A DNA stretch of 64,000 bases. Source: Arthrobotrys musiformis (lineage: Eukaryota; Ascomycota; Orbiliomycetes; Orbiliales; Orbiliaceae). The notes beneath the pieces are model-generated. The model was given only the letters and a program-made list of their open reading frames with translations, ran no database searches and was not told the DNA's origin. The stretch is from NCBI GenBank assembly GCA_036971715.1, contig JAVHJL010000004.1, forward strand, positions 2,542,001-2,606,000, written 5' to 3'. A program made the translations under genes and the position numbers. Positions 45,621 to 58,609 of this stretch are shown piece by piece (within the stretch, counting starts at the first letter, position 1; each line of letters begins with the position of its first letter).

Positions 45621-46655
45621 ATCCATATAACCAATGCGCAGCACAGTAAATATAAACGGGTCGTGATATCCTACCCAATCACTTAAGTACTGGCCTAAGT
45701 CCTTGGTTAGATAGAGATGGAGACAGCTGAGGTACTGTACAAATGGACTAACGGGAGACTACTTATTTGGCACACTGTTTCAGCAAACTTATAATTATCC
45801 TGTCGGATATCGTCGAAGTTTGGCCGCAGGAGGCTGCCGGTTAGGCGGTCGTAAATAGCCGGCAACATCACCACCTGCACCACCACGACAAAAAAAAAAA
45901 AAAAAAAAAAGGAAGAGGAGGAGGAGGAAGAAGAGGAAGAAGAAGAGCCGAGGAAGCTGTGGGAAAGGGGGAAAAAAATAGAAAGAAGAAAGGAAAAGAA
46001 GAAGTAGCGAGGGTGGGTCGTATTTTAATATTCGTGGGGAAAAAGTCAACCATGTGCACAGAGGACCTACCAGTAGACGCCCTCCTGCTGCTCCCCGTAT
46101 TTCCCACACTCGTTTGAGAAGATGGGGATTATTATTATTATATTAACCCGTGTACATTACTGGGTTCTACTCTTATTATTATTACTATTACCCTTTCGCC
46201 GAGACTGTACATCCAGACATACATACATGTAACTAGCTGGGGCGGGGGCAGAAGGGAAGGGAAGAGAATGAAGTATTTATATCGGATGCCTCGCCTTCAA
46301 TTGCCTGACCTTCCTTGCCTTCTGGAAGGGTTCATGGAAGCTTTTACTTATTCTATCTCATCTTTATTTTACTTTATTTTAAAAGTATCATTCCGGACGG
46401 GCGACAAAAAAGAGGTCTCAAAACTTGCTCCTTATATTAGTTAGACTGACCCAGCTACAATACATGTCTACATGTTTGTACTGTATGTGCAGACTTGACC
46501 GAGTAGATTACTAAGAGGAAGAAGAAGCCTGGACTCGGATTGGTTTGGGCGACCCGCCGCGAAAAAGGGCCCTGCATGTTTTGAAACTCACTTGTCGGAC
46601 AGCTTGAGCTTCAGGTTCTCTTCGAGCAGGCGGGAAGAGAACAAAAGAGAAGAGA

Positions 46656-46660
<5 letters not shown>

Positions 46661-46698
<38 letters not shown>
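46661..46698. repeat. (GA)n microsatellite
   Basis: Nineteen GA units followed by GAAA units, inside a purine-rich tract. Confidence 0.95.
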
Positions 46699-46702
<4 letters not shown>

Positions 46703-46877
46703 AAGAAAGACAGAAAGAAAGAAGGGAGCAGGGAGAAGGGAAGGGAAGCGGCCTCGAGGGAGAGAGACAGAGGGCAGGAGCAGAGCAATATACATACTAT
46801 CGATATCCGTGGTCCCGTCGGACATCTACCATCATCGCCATCATCATCACCATCACCAGATACAAATACAACACTAC

Positions 46878-46965
46878 TTGTATATATACTTACTTAAGTA
46901 CCTACCTAGGTACTTACTTGCTCAAGTACTCGCTCAAGTACTCACTTACATAAGTTGAGTATATA
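46878..46965. repeat. TACCTAGGTA / AAGTACTT cluster
   Basis: Consecutive ACTTACTTAAGTACC, TACCTAGGTA and CTCAAGTACTC units over about 90 bp. Confidence 0.85.
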
Positions 46966-47937
46966 TTATTAACCTCAGCGTCATGTACGCCGATTCAGCC
47001 ATGGTAGGTTATGGTTCCAACCTTCTTCCTTTTTTCTTACTTTCTTTCCTTTCCCTCTTTACGTTATAATTTGTATTTTCTTCCTTGAATTCGAATTCGC
47101 TCCGTTCTGTTTCTTATAATAGAACACCCACATGCGTACTTATGCACATACGTTCTGTATTTTTCCCCTTTCTTTCTTATATTTATATATACACATACCT
47201 GCAAATGGGATGGATAGGGATTATGAATTATGGGTTATGGGTTATGGATATGGATCTGGATCTGGATCTGGATATGGGATGTATCCCTGCGTGAAAAGAA
47301 GGACCCTCCTCCGGCTGGACTATCGCGATACGGACCCTCGCTGGCAACTTGCCCCTCCTCATGGCAATCCTCCCGTGCGCGCTTCTTATCGAGCCTTTCT
47401 GGCCCCTTTAGACGAGAGAAATCAGCCTCTGCACGACTAGAATTCCCCGAAACAGAAACCCTCCCAAGAACAATCCGCAATTTTGGGTCCTGGAAATCGC
47501 ATCAACTCTCCAAAAACCACCATTTATTATTATCCCAGTCCATAGCCCGCTGCAGGCTTGGTGTATTCGCTCTAGTTTAGTTGCTTTGGCTGCTCCAGTT
47601 GGTGGTTTTTGGGGGGGGGGGGAGCTTACTTACCGAGCAAAGCCTGGCTGGTTGGCTGGTTGGCTGGGACGGGCTAACCAAGCCAGACCGGACCAGACCA
47701 AACCAAAGTGAAGGCAACTTGGAGCCAACTTGGAGCCAACCGCCCGTTATTAAATTATCAATATTAGAGCCAGAACCATTGCGAAGTCGAGGACCGGTGC
47801 CAGTATCAATCAAATCAACCACACACTCCTCCCCCTCCCGTCTTCTATATCCCATATTCCATACCTCCAATCCAATCACAACCTCCCTCTTCTTCTTCCT
47901 CCCATTCTTCCTATTCTTCCTCGCCCATCTCCACCCT

Positions 47938-47983
47938 CAGCTTCTTCTTCTTCTTCTTCTTCTTCTTCTTCTTCTTCTTCTTC
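47938..47983. repeat. (TTC)n microsatellite
   Basis: About fifteen TTC units in a pyrimidine-rich region. Confidence 0.95.
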
Positions 47984-48114
47984 CTCCTCTTCTTCTTATC
48001 ACCACCATCACCATCATACCCTTCTCCTTCCTCTTATCCTTCCCGAGCCCGGTCGACGACGACGTACGACGGAGCGGTGTTGTTGTATTTTATATGTCCT
48101 TCCGAGGTGCTTCC

Positions 48115-48245
48115 TTGAGCACCTACTTGGTTACCTACATAAGTACTTACTTAAGTACCTGCTTGGTGCCCTGCTGAAGTTGAAGTACTAAGTACTCAAG
48201 TACTTAAGCACCGACATAGTAAGCACCTGCTTAGGTACCTACTCC
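48115..48245. repeat. AAGTACTT / CTTAGGTAC palindrome cluster
   Basis: Dense copies of AAGTACTTACTTAAGTACC and related words over 130 bp, about 1.2 kb upstream of CDC24. Confidence 0.85.
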
Positions 48246-49409
48246 TCCCCACGGGCCTCCCTCCCTTCCTCCTTCCCCTTCCTTACCACTGCAATCACCA
48301 TCACCGCCATATCCCCCACCCTCCCTATCGTTCCTCTTCTCTTCGAAAAAAAAAAAGGGAACACACTAGGTACTTCCTGGTCTCCCCAATTCTTCTGTGC
48401 CGTCTTTCTCGCTACTTCAGACAAACGGAAGAGGGGAGGAGAGACACAAGACGCAAGACACCTGACACCTGCAATCTGCTCTGCTCGGCTGCCAACACTG
48501 AACGGCGGAATCCGAGTACATACCTTGCTCGCTCGTGTAGGCATAGACACAAACACCCGCCTGCCTATCCATCCATTCTCTTTATCACCTGTCTTCGTTG
48601 CCGCCATCCCTCGAAATCCCCCCCCCCCCAACATCACGGCTGGATACCTTCTATCGGAACACCATTTACTACTCGCCGATTCTCATCCCGACAAAACAAC
48701 AAAAAAAAAAAAGAATAGCATCTTATCCTATCCTATCCTATTCGCTGACAGGTACACAAGAAAAAGCTCCGGGCCGAACTCCTGTCATTATCATTTATCA
48801 CCATTATCACCATCATCTCAAACCACTCCTTATGTGACTATTATCGCAGCTACATCGCTTGGGTCATTTTTGCTTCTGTTCAAGTCCCCGCAACTAGCAG
48901 CTTCATTTCATTTCCATTTCCATTTCCTTCAACCATTCCTGGTCTCTCCCCGCCAAGTGGATCTTGCATGCATGCATGCGTGGTTCTTTCGGCGAACTAG
49001 TCTAAGCCAGCCAGCCAGCCAGCCGCCCGCAAGCTGCTCTGAGGGGAAAACGCGATTTCTTACCCCGACGAATATCGCTATAACCACCAAATCATCTATC
49101 TACCCGCCTCGGTAAACTCCTGGGCTGATGTATTTGTGTTGTTTTCCTTTTGGTACTGCGAGGTCTTTGCTTTAATACTTATTTCATTTTTATCTCCTTC
49201 TCCGCCTCCATATTCATATTCATATTCATCCTCGTTGTTTTTTTATTCCTTTTCCTATTTTCCATTGGTCCTCCAAATATACGCATATGAATTGGTTGTT
49301 CTTATCGACACTTATTGCTATCATCTTGATCAAAATAAGTTTGCTAATCAGGTCTCGCTTTCTTGAATAGTTTGCCTCGTCGAGGCTAAAACCCGCCAAA
49401 ACCCGGTTG

Positions 49410-52400
49410 ATGACAATTGAGCTTGACCAAGCTCTACTAATGAAAGCCCACGGAGCTATCCCAGCGGCCAGCCCGCGCGTATCAACATCTTCCACTCTGG
49501 TTAACCCACACGCCTCAATGTCTACTATATCGTCGATATCGACAACGTCCACAATCGCCGCCCCTGGCCAGGCGGGTTCACCCGTGGTTGCCTCCCCGGT
49601 AGCCACGTTCGGCCCGTCGATCCCAACTGTCAACGATTCCGTAATTAATAAGCAAGCAGATGCTTCTCAATCTCTATACCAGATATGTAGGCAACTGAAG
49701 AAACGACTCGAGCTTATTCCGGGGATGGAAAGATATTTGGAACAGTTCGCCACAGATCCCGAGCACCCTGATCTGCCAGCAGATCCCGTATACCAGCTCT
49801 GGCACACATTCAGAACTGGCGCTCCCTTGATCCTCCTCTACAATACGCTTCGCCCGGATAACCAAGTTGCTGGTGTAGATGAGGTTCCCGACTCTCTCAA
49901 TAAGAAAAAGGCGCTTGTGTTTCGTTTCTTGAAGAACATCAATGAAGAGCTGGGTCTCATTGGTGAAAATACTTTCATCATCACAAATGTCTATGGCGAT
50001 GATACAAATGGTTTCGTTAAGGTTGGTTTGGATTCTGTTTGAGGAAAGATGTTGGCCAACACGCATATGCTAAACTGCTAGAGTAGGTCGCGAAAGTGGT
50101 ATCGCAGGTTCTCGACGAACTGGAGAAGAGAAACATACTCACAATAAGCAATAAATTGGCCGATGAGAAGGCCGAACGGGCTGGCCTAGACAAACGCGGC
50201 AAATCTGTCGCTGAGTTTCTGGATACCGAGCGGAAATATGTTCAGGATCTGGAGCAGTTGCAACAGTTCAAGCAAAGGTTGCAGGCAGAGGAGATCGTCT
50301 CTAATGACACGATCCACTCATTGTTCCTCAATCTCGATCACCTTCTAGACTTTCAAAGACGGTTCCTTGTCAGAATGGAAATGATGTATGATATGCCGCC
50401 CGAGAAGCAAAAATGGGGTTCCCTCTTCCAGCATTATGTAAGACCTTGCTCGCCTGGTGCAAAGCCAAAGAGAAAGAAAGAAAGAAAGAAAGAAAACCTC
50501 ATCAGTCGGAGCTAACCGTAAATTTGTAGGAAGCGAAATTCACCGTTTATGAAGACTTTTGTGCCAACTTCAAACACGCCCAGGATCTTGCGGTGTTAGA
50601 AGCCCCGAGATTGAACAAACTTGACCATCCTCTCAACCGAGCTGGCGTCGGAGGCTTTTTAATCAAACCACCACAGCGAATCTGTCGATATACGTTGTTG
50701 TTAGAAAGTATTCTGAAAGCGTCGGCACAAGATGACCCGAGAAGAGAAGATCTTGAAGAGGGTCTCAAGACGGTGGTTAAGATTAACACCAAAGTAAATG
50801 AGGCTATCGGAAAGCTGGAAAACGCAGAAGTCGTGGAAGAACTGAAGGATCGAGTGGAGGATTGGAAGGGGCATCAAATCGATCACTTCGGTGACCTACT
50901 ACTGTACGGCCAGTTTACCGTAATCAAAGGAGATGCGAAGGGTGATATTGAGCGAGAGGTATGTTATTTCGCCCCCCCCCTCCTCTAGAAACATCGCCTG
51001 AGCGGCCATTCCTGACATCATTCTATTTAGTATCAAATTTACCTTTTCGAAAGGATACTGCTCTGCTGCAAAGAGATCGGGGCAAATAAGAAGTCAAAGG
51101 CGGCCGCAATTGGTAATAGGAAGGGACCAAAACCTCGTCTCCAACTCAAAGGCAGAATCTTCATGCAAAATGTTACGGACATTATCAGCTTGGCGAAGAA
51201 TGGTAACTATGAATATTCGGCGCAACGTTATCTTTTGCTTTGCTTCTAACGTGGCTATAGGATCGTATACACTACAAATCTTCTGGAAAGGAGATCCAGG
51301 TGTCGAGAATTTTATTATCCGCCAGCGCAATGAGGAACTGCTGAAGCAGTGGAACAACCTTCTTCATCGACAGGTCGCCCTATGGAAACGAGACGATGCT
51401 CCAGCCAAATCCGATCGTCCCGCTCGGTTCCCCACGTCGAATACGGAGTTTATTTGGACGGCCGGTGCCGACGTCCCTCGCCCAACTGAAGACGGAGTCT
51501 CATCTGACGATGACGACGACGAAGAGGAGGAGCAAGGAGAGCCTGAGGCTACCCAAGCTCCGCGGCTCGATCAGTCAGGCAAATATCCGCCGGGTGGCAG
51601 CCAAACGGCTTTCCCGCCACCTAAACAGCCCAAGTACCCGATATCCTCCTCGAACCAATATATGCAATCGCAAACTACGCCACTTTCCGCGGCAACACCT
51701 ACAAATGGTATGTCCTACTTTTCACCTTCGGAATCGCCTATGCCTACACCCCAAGGCAGGCAAACATCTGGGCAATATCCATTCCCGAAGCAAGGTGGCC
51801 ATGAAAATGGAAGTGCGATGGCTAGATCCACTTCTAGAGAAGGTAGCGGCCAGCGGATCCAACGGCCTTCACTTCCAGGTATCGCACAGCCTCAATCTAC
51901 CACCCATCAAAACAGAATGAGGTCCGCAAGCAGTCCTAACATTCACCCGTTGCCAGCCTCTTCCCCTCTTGGGCGTGCAAATGCTTTGGGAACCCCCCCG
52001 CTTCCTAATACAGCTGGATATCCTGCACCTTCAAGGATGATATCGCAAAGCCCATCACTGTACTCCCATGTTCAGCATCTGAACACCCTGCCTGAAAACC
52101 CGCGCGCCAGCGGAATGGCACATATCAGCACAATGCACCAAGATTATATCCCAAGAAATGGCACACCGCCAATGGAAGCCTTGAGAGTTGGTGACACTGC
52201 ATCCCTGCCCGCAATGCGACAGATGCCCGTGCCGTCGCTTAAAGTCAAAGTTAGCTATATCACAGATATGTTTGTGATTATAGTTCCGCAGAACATCGGA
52301 TACACTCAATTGATGGACCGAATCGAGCGGAAGGTTAGGCTCTGCGGAGGGGCAACATATTCTAGCAATAATCCTCTGAGGGTTCGATATCAGGATGAGG

Positions 52401-52531
52401 ATGGTGATTACATCACTGTTAATTCCGACGAGGATGTGCAAATGGCTATCGAGAGCCGATTCCATGGAGGGGAGGATTCTATGAACGCCGTAACCCTCTT
52501 TGTAGCCGAGGACGACATCAGGCGGCGTTGA
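49410..52531 (+). CDS. CDC24: Rho guanine nucleotide exchange factor Cdc24
   Basis: GEF for Cdc42 that sets polarity at hyphal tips and scaffolds with Bem1. Exons are 49410-50021, 50087-50437, 50530-50958, 51031-51202 and 51261-52531, 2835 nt and 944 aa. Domains: Ser/Thr-rich N-terminus; CDC24/calponin-like region (NKQADASQSLYQICRQL to DDTNGFVKVAKVV); DH/RhoGEF (about 243-430; VAEFLDTERKYVQDLEQL, FLIKPPQRICRYTLLLE); PH (about 440-565; YQIYLFERILLCCKE, LQIFWKGDPG); a disordered Pro/Ser region with an acidic run; and PB1 (last ~90 residues; KVKVSYITDMFVIIVP, YQDEDGDYITVNSDEDV), which binds Bem1. Intron 1 has the weak donor GTTGGT, and intron 2 contains (GAAA)n. Confidence 0.96.
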
Positions 52532-53516
52532 GTCTCAGGCTTTGGCTAGCCACAACTTTTTTTTATTTTTATTTTTATTTTATTTTAGTGGTGCCGCATG
52601 GTTAGATTCTTTACTTCGGCGTCATGCCCTACTATTTGATACGGTTCCGCCCTCGGGTTCTAGAAGATGTGCATACCCCCCGGGCTTGTTTATACCTCGT
52701 CGTCGCCATAGTTGCGTTTCTCAACTATATCACCGGCGTTTGCTTATTTCTCTCGCCCATTTGCCCTCTGGTTTTTTTCTCCGTGTAGTAATACACTGAA
52801 GATTACTGTGGAATACGTTGGCGTCTATTTCATGATATCTGTCTTTTCTCCTTTTTTCCTTTTTATTCATCTCATATATGATCTGTCTCCATAGTTCTGG
52901 GTTTTCTGGTTAGCGAGCGGCCGAAGAGATGGACAGACTCTAAAGAATTCTGACTTGATCGAAGTGGTTGGATGTATACTTAGTGGGTACTTGCGGGAGG
53001 AGATGGGTTTACTCTATGCTTATTTCATTGCCTATACTCCGCATCTCCGCATCTCGTTGCGCTGCATGACTGCACTCTAGTTTAGCTGAGTCTTGATATA
53101 TTGTCTCTGGTGTCCATGTATACAAGTAGAGTCGAGATGGTCGAAGGGAATGTGGTGTTGTGTCGCCAAGGCCTGTCCGGCAACACGTGTCTGCACGCAT
53201 CCCTTTCTTCCCATTCCATCTCCCAATTCCCAACCACCGTCGTCATCGTCTTCCATCTCATCACAACATCTAAAAAAAAACACCGTCTGTAAATCGCCAG
53301 TACGACCCGAACACTTCCGCACAAGCGCCCGCCGATATCGAGCATTTCTCATTCTCAACACTACCCCATTCCGGGGTCCATCCGTGATATTTTAGTTCTA
53401 CCTAGCGTCACCGGGGTTTTCAAGTTGGAATAGAAACCTCCGGGTTACGGGAACACACGACGGAGAGAGAATCAATTCCGCTTACCCCCCTTGCGAACCG
53501 TGGGAGTTCTATCAAG
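52532..53516. other. Spacer between CDC24 and the V-ATPase gene
   Basis: 985 bp with TTTTATTTTTATTTT repeats just after the CDC24 stop. No gene is supported; it holds the CDC24 3' UTR and the VPH1 promoter. Confidence 0.55.
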
Positions 53517-56403
53517 ATGGGGGTCCAGGATACACTCTTCCGCTCCAGTGACATGTCACTGGTGCAGTTGTATGTAGCTACCGAGATTGGGCGAGAAGTC
53601 GTATCCGCTCTTGGTGAACTCGGGAACATCCAGTTTCGCGATGTTAGTTGACCCAATAACTACTTGTCCAATACCGTAGACCGACAAAATGACACCTTCC
53701 ACTTACTCTGGTTCTACGTCTAGTTAAATTCCGACACGAATGCCTTCCAACGAACCTTCACTAAAGAGATTCGGCGGCTCGACAATGTCGAACGGCAGCT
53801 ACGTAAGCGCTGACGAACGCTACCCCCTAACGCCCACATGCCCATGCTAAATTGTGTCATTGTACTGTAGGCTTCTTTGCTACACAGATGGAAAAGGCCG
53901 GGGTCACAGTCCGACCTATTCCTCGGAACGAAAACGTCACCGCCGCTCCTTCCGCTCACGAAATTGACGACCTCGCCGACCGGTGTGACCAGCTTGAGAA
54001 AAGAGTGTCGGAATTGAATGAGAGCCATGAGACTTTGCAGAAGCGTTGGGTGGAATTGATTGAATGGAGGGCAGTTCTAAGAGAGGCAGGGTCTGTATTC
54101 GAGCACGCCTACGGCCAGGTCGAGGAAATACGACAAACCGGCGAGGATGACGACACTGCACCCCTACTCGACAATGATATGGAACAGAATGTCCATCAAG
54201 GAGGTGAACAGCAATCTTTTTCGGTCATGAATATCGGGTTCGTTGCCGGTGTTATCTCACGGGATCGGATCAACGCCTTCGAGCGCATTCTTTGGAGAAC
54301 TCTCAGAGGCAATCTCTACATGAACCAGTCGGAAATGGCGGACAAGATTGCCGACCCTCAAACCGGCGAAGAGGTCGACAAGAACGTTTTCGTGATTTTC
54401 GCCCATGGAAAGGAAATTGTTTCGAAGATTAGGAAGATTTCGGAAAGCTTGGGGGCAGATCTCTACCAGGTGGACGAAGATACCAACAACCGCCGCGACC
54501 AAATCCTTGAAGTCAACCAAAGAATTGAAGACTTGAATTCCGTTCTCCAAAACACTAAACTCACCCTGAAGGCGGAACTTAGGATGATCGCCGCCCAGTT
54601 GGCGAGTTGGATGGTTGTGGTAAAGAAAGAAAAGGCTGTTTACGAGGCTCTAAACAAATTCAACTATGACCAGGCTCGAAAGGTTTTAGTTGCTGAGGGA
54701 TGGTGTCCAAAGAGCGGTCTGCCTTTGGTCCAACATACTCTCCGGGAAGTTAATGCACGGGCTGGTCTACAAATGCCTTCCATAATCAACGAGCTCCAGA
54801 CGAACAAAACACCCCCAACCCACTTCAAAACAAATAAATTCACTGTTGCGTTCCAGGGAATTATCAATGCATACGGTACTGCGAAGTATCAGGAAGTCAA
54901 CCCTGGGTTGCAGACCCTGATAACTTTTCCTTTCCTATTCGCCGTCATGTTTGGTGATCTTGGACACGGTTTTTTTCTTGTCCTAGCTGCTGTTCTCATG
55001 ATTCTCAACGAGAGGCACTTAGACGGCCGGAAAATCCAGGAGATCTTCGATATGGCTTACTACGGACGATACCTTATGTTGATGATGGGTATATTCTCGC
55101 TATTCACCGGATTGATATATAACGATATATTCTCGAAACCACTCTTTATTTTTCCGTCAATGTGGGAGTACTCGGTACCTGAGGACTGGAAACCGGGTAT
55201 GAAGGTCACAGCCCATAGGGTCGAGGGCTACACGTATCCATTTGGTGTCGACTGGAAGTGGCATAGCGCCGAAAACAATCTCCTCTTCACGAACTCCTAC
55301 AAGATGAAGCTCAGTATTATCTTGGGTTGGGCGCACATGACTTACTCTCTCTGCAATGTTTACATCAACGCCAAGTTTTTCCGGAAACCAATTGACATCT
55401 GGGGAAACTTTTTACCCAGTATGTTATTTATGCAGTCCATATTCGGATACCTCGTAATCACCATCATCTACAAATGGTCTGTCGATTGGCAAGCGAGCGG
55501 AACACAGCCGCCCAGTATTTTGAACATGTTGATCAACATGTTCCTCAGCCCAGGCAACATCACCGATAGACTCTACGCTGGTCAGGAAGTCGTGCAGACT
55601 ATTCTTATTCTGATTGCCGCCGTTTGCGTTCCATGGCTCCTCCTATCGAAACCTTTGTACCTACGATGGGAAAACAAGCAACATCGAGCACTGGGTTACC
55701 GAGGTCTTGGGGAACACAGTCGAGTCAGCGCTCTTGATGATGAGGGTCGAGACAGTGCTGATGGGAATGGACATACGTTGGGGAGGGAGAGCGCCGATTA
55801 CGATGGCTCTGCGGTGGCGCTTGTGGCGGAAGATATTGATGGAGAAGAAGAAGAGGAGTTTGATTTTGGAGAGGAAATGATCCATCAAATCATTCATACT
55901 ATTGGTACTGCTAAACCCCCTCACTTTCTTTCTCGGAGGTCCCTGTTTTTACTAACCCCGGCGGCACAGAATTTTGCTTGAATTGCATATCGCACACCGC
56001 CAGTTACCTTCGGCTCTGGGCTTTGTCTCTTGCCCACGCACAGCTGAGTCAGGTCATGTGGAATATGACTCTAGCAAACGGGTTTGCCAAATCAGGCCCT
56101 ATCGGCGTTATTATGGTCGTCGTTACATTTTATATGTGGTTCAATTTGACAATTGGCGTCCTCGTTATCATGGAAGGTACTGGGGCTATGCTCCACAGTT
56201 TGCGTCTCGCATGGGTTGAGAGTATGAGCAAGTACTTTGTGGGCGAAGGTGTAAGTATACGATCCTTCATTCTGAGTCGAACCCCTACTCCTTTTCGCTT
56301 TTTCCCTCTCTCTCTTTCTAGTGGCGCAAAGATGCTAAAGTTATATTGTTATTAGATACCATTTGAACCATTTAGCTTTGAGCTTCTCATGGAGGAGGAA
56401 TAG
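53517..56403 (+). CDS. VPH1: V-type proton ATPase subunit a
   Basis: Membrane subunit of the Vo sector that forms the proton half-channels for acidifying vacuole and Golgi/endosomes. Exons are 53517-53642, 53724-53802, 53871-55904, 55970-56250 and 56356-56403, 2568 nt and 855 aa. The N-terminal half is cytosolic and partly coiled coil (FRSSDMSLVQLYVATEIGRE, LRFFATQMEKAGV). The C-terminal half is multi-spanning (FPFLFAVMFGDLGHGFFLVL, GIFSLFTGLIYNDIFS). The essential Arg is seen in SHTASYLRLWALSLAHAQLS (about residue 761), near the last membrane segments. The C-terminus FEPFSFELLMEEE is a separate 48-nt exon. Whether it is the vacuolar (Vph1) or Golgi (Stv1) form cannot be told; filamentous ascomycetes usually have one copy. 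Confidence 0.95.
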
Positions 56404-58609
56404 ACGGATGCAAGGTAAGGGTTTTACATGTATAATTAGAAATACGATACGTTACAGCTAGCACGGTAGCGATGATTTATAACCTCACTCGTCTTTTGAA
56501 TAAACGGAATGTTGCTGTGTGTCCTATTCATCGCACGCCAGTCTTGTTTCGCCATCAGCGACCGTCCATCCACCCATTAAATCGTTCCATCGTTTGTTCT
56601 TTCTGTCTTTCTTTTTCCCTCCTCCTCCTGCCTCTTGGTTTTCTTGTGGATCACGCATTTTGTCGAGAGGAATTTATCAAAGGCCAGGCTATCCAGGCTA
56701 GTGAAAGCCACGCTTTGGGTTTTGAGGAGCGCCTCGTAGTGTTTCAAGGTTGATGTCATGTCGTCATTACTCAGGACCGCATGTTAAAAGTTATCGATAT
56801 CGGGTGGGAGATTATGAGAAATTACTGCTCATCTGAAACTTTCACATGGGCATCGATGCATCTACTTCGGATCCTCCTGCGGGCCAGCCGTACCTTGCAT
56901 GGCCAGGCAGGGTCTTCTGCTAGTACTATACTAGCTACTATATACCATAGCCTCATCGTATATGGGTACCTCCGCACTCATACAGAGAATCCGAAGGTAC
57001 ATGTACATGTCCATAATAAGTACGTATCTGCTGTACAGTGAATACCCTATTTTGTATTTTTGGGTGCCGTTGAGTTCAAGCTAGGGGCAGAGCAGCCACA
57101 GCACGTGCACGTGGGTGCAGAAGATGGTGTAGTTCGCGTGACAAGCGATGGGATGTATGGTGGTACTTGTGACTATGGCAGTACCACCCAAGAACACCAC
57201 CCGATTCTGGGCTAAAGCTTCCCCCATGATGGTATCACAGCGCTTGCGTGGTGAACTGAGGGAGCCAGAAATCAGACGAAGAATTCACCGGATACACTTT
57301 TCTCTCTCTCTCTCGCTGTTTTTGCGTCTATGGATTTTGAGGTCTGTAATACATATATATATGCGGATACGATACGACCTTCTAGAAGGGGGGGAAAGTC
57401 CTTTTTTTTTCAAAACTTCTTCAACTTTTGTCTTTTTTCGAGGGAGGAAAAAAAAAAAAAAAAAAAGGAACGAAAAAAAACCAAGAGCAGCCAATCTTAT
57501 AGTATGTATGGATGTATGGATGGTGCATATATTCTCGTATCGATACGTTAGTAAACAACTGCATGCGACCCAGCTCAGCTATATCTCGGAAGAATCGAAA
57601 TAATCAAAGAAGGGGAGGGGAAATATAGCCTCGGAGAAAACACCAAATATAAACCAGCTAGGAATTGCCATCGAAGCATCAGCATCGTATCAGCATTATA
57701 TCCCTTAACTCCAGCTTCTTTGGAGCTGCTAGTTGGCTTGGCACAGCTGTCTGTCAGAATATAAGCGGCTGCATCGTGGATTACGATATATTATATATCA
57801 AATCTAAACTCCATTCCGCCGCCCTACCTGCCCACATACTAGGTACCTACTTACCTACCTAAGTAAGTACTTACTTAGTAGATAGTCGCATTCCAGCGCC
57901 AGGAGAGTGAGCATTGGCCGAGTGAGTTTGCCTGCCGCCGGTTCGAGAAAGTAACTCCGATTCCTGTGCATCGGCCGATAGAAAAAAAACAACAACAACG
58001 CCACCGACCGCCCCAAAACAACAGCCGGTCCAAGTACTTACCTAACTAACTGCCCATCATCACCACCACCAACCAACCACGACACCTTCAACCACCGCCG
58101 CCGCCGCTGCCACTCCTCCTCTCCTCAAACCCCCCCCTCACCCTTACCGTCCTCGCCCTCCATCGCTGCCGATACAGATTTTTTTGCTGGCTTTCAGCAG
58201 CCAGGTCTTCAAAATTTCGTCAATTCGGATTCAGCAGCCTTCCTCTTCTCCATCTTCCCCCCCGGTAGCTCACAGGTCATCTACATCGCCCTCCCCTGCC
58301 GACAGGGAACGGCCCAAATACCCACACTACCAATCTTGTATTATACATTTCGCCAGGCCTCTACATCACCCTCCGTACTCGCCTAATATCCATTCATCTG
58401 CTTCGTCAACCGTATCTGTCTCTACCTGGGCCTCTGCCGACACCATCACACCGTCACACCCGGCCTCACAGTCACACCAATCGGAATCTCCCAAGCTTCG
58501 GTTCAGAGCGAAGGGTTTGATATCTCGGGTTTTGTCTGCAAAAAAGAAGCAAAATCGCCGTCGGTCGGCAAGGAACGGAAAGCTTGGGGGCTTTGTTTCA
58601 GAAGAAAGG
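56404..58609. other. 2.2-kb spacer
   Basis: No supported gene. It includes an A-run (57449-57467), CACGTG-containing sequence near 57100-57112, a TACCTACTTACC/AAGTAAGTACTT palindrome cluster at 57838-57885 and Pro/Ser-type open sequence immediately upstream of the next ATG that lacks any in-frame ATG. Confidence 0.55.
57838..57885. repeat. TACCTA / AAGTACTT palindromes
   Basis: CTAGGTACCTACTTACC followed by AAGTAAGTACTTACTT, about 730 bp upstream of the F-box gene start. Confidence 0.8.

Larger units (their letters stand above)
44862..49409. other. 4.5-kb simple-sequence spacer between divergent genes
   Basis: It separates the BRAP2-like and CDC24 start codons. Contents: an A/T-only tract (about 45015-45095), an A-run (45889-45911) next to purine-rich sequence, (GA)n, (TTC)n, GGATCT repeats near 47245-47275 and palindromic AAGTACTT/TACCTAGGTA clusters. 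The frames are low complexity. It may hold a long CDC24 leader; no gene is supported. Confidence 0.6.

Noticed and set aside
46511..46897. Ser/Phe/Leu- and Arg/Glu-rich frames around the (GA)n tract
   Set aside because: Translations of GA and pyrimidine simple sequence on the two strands.
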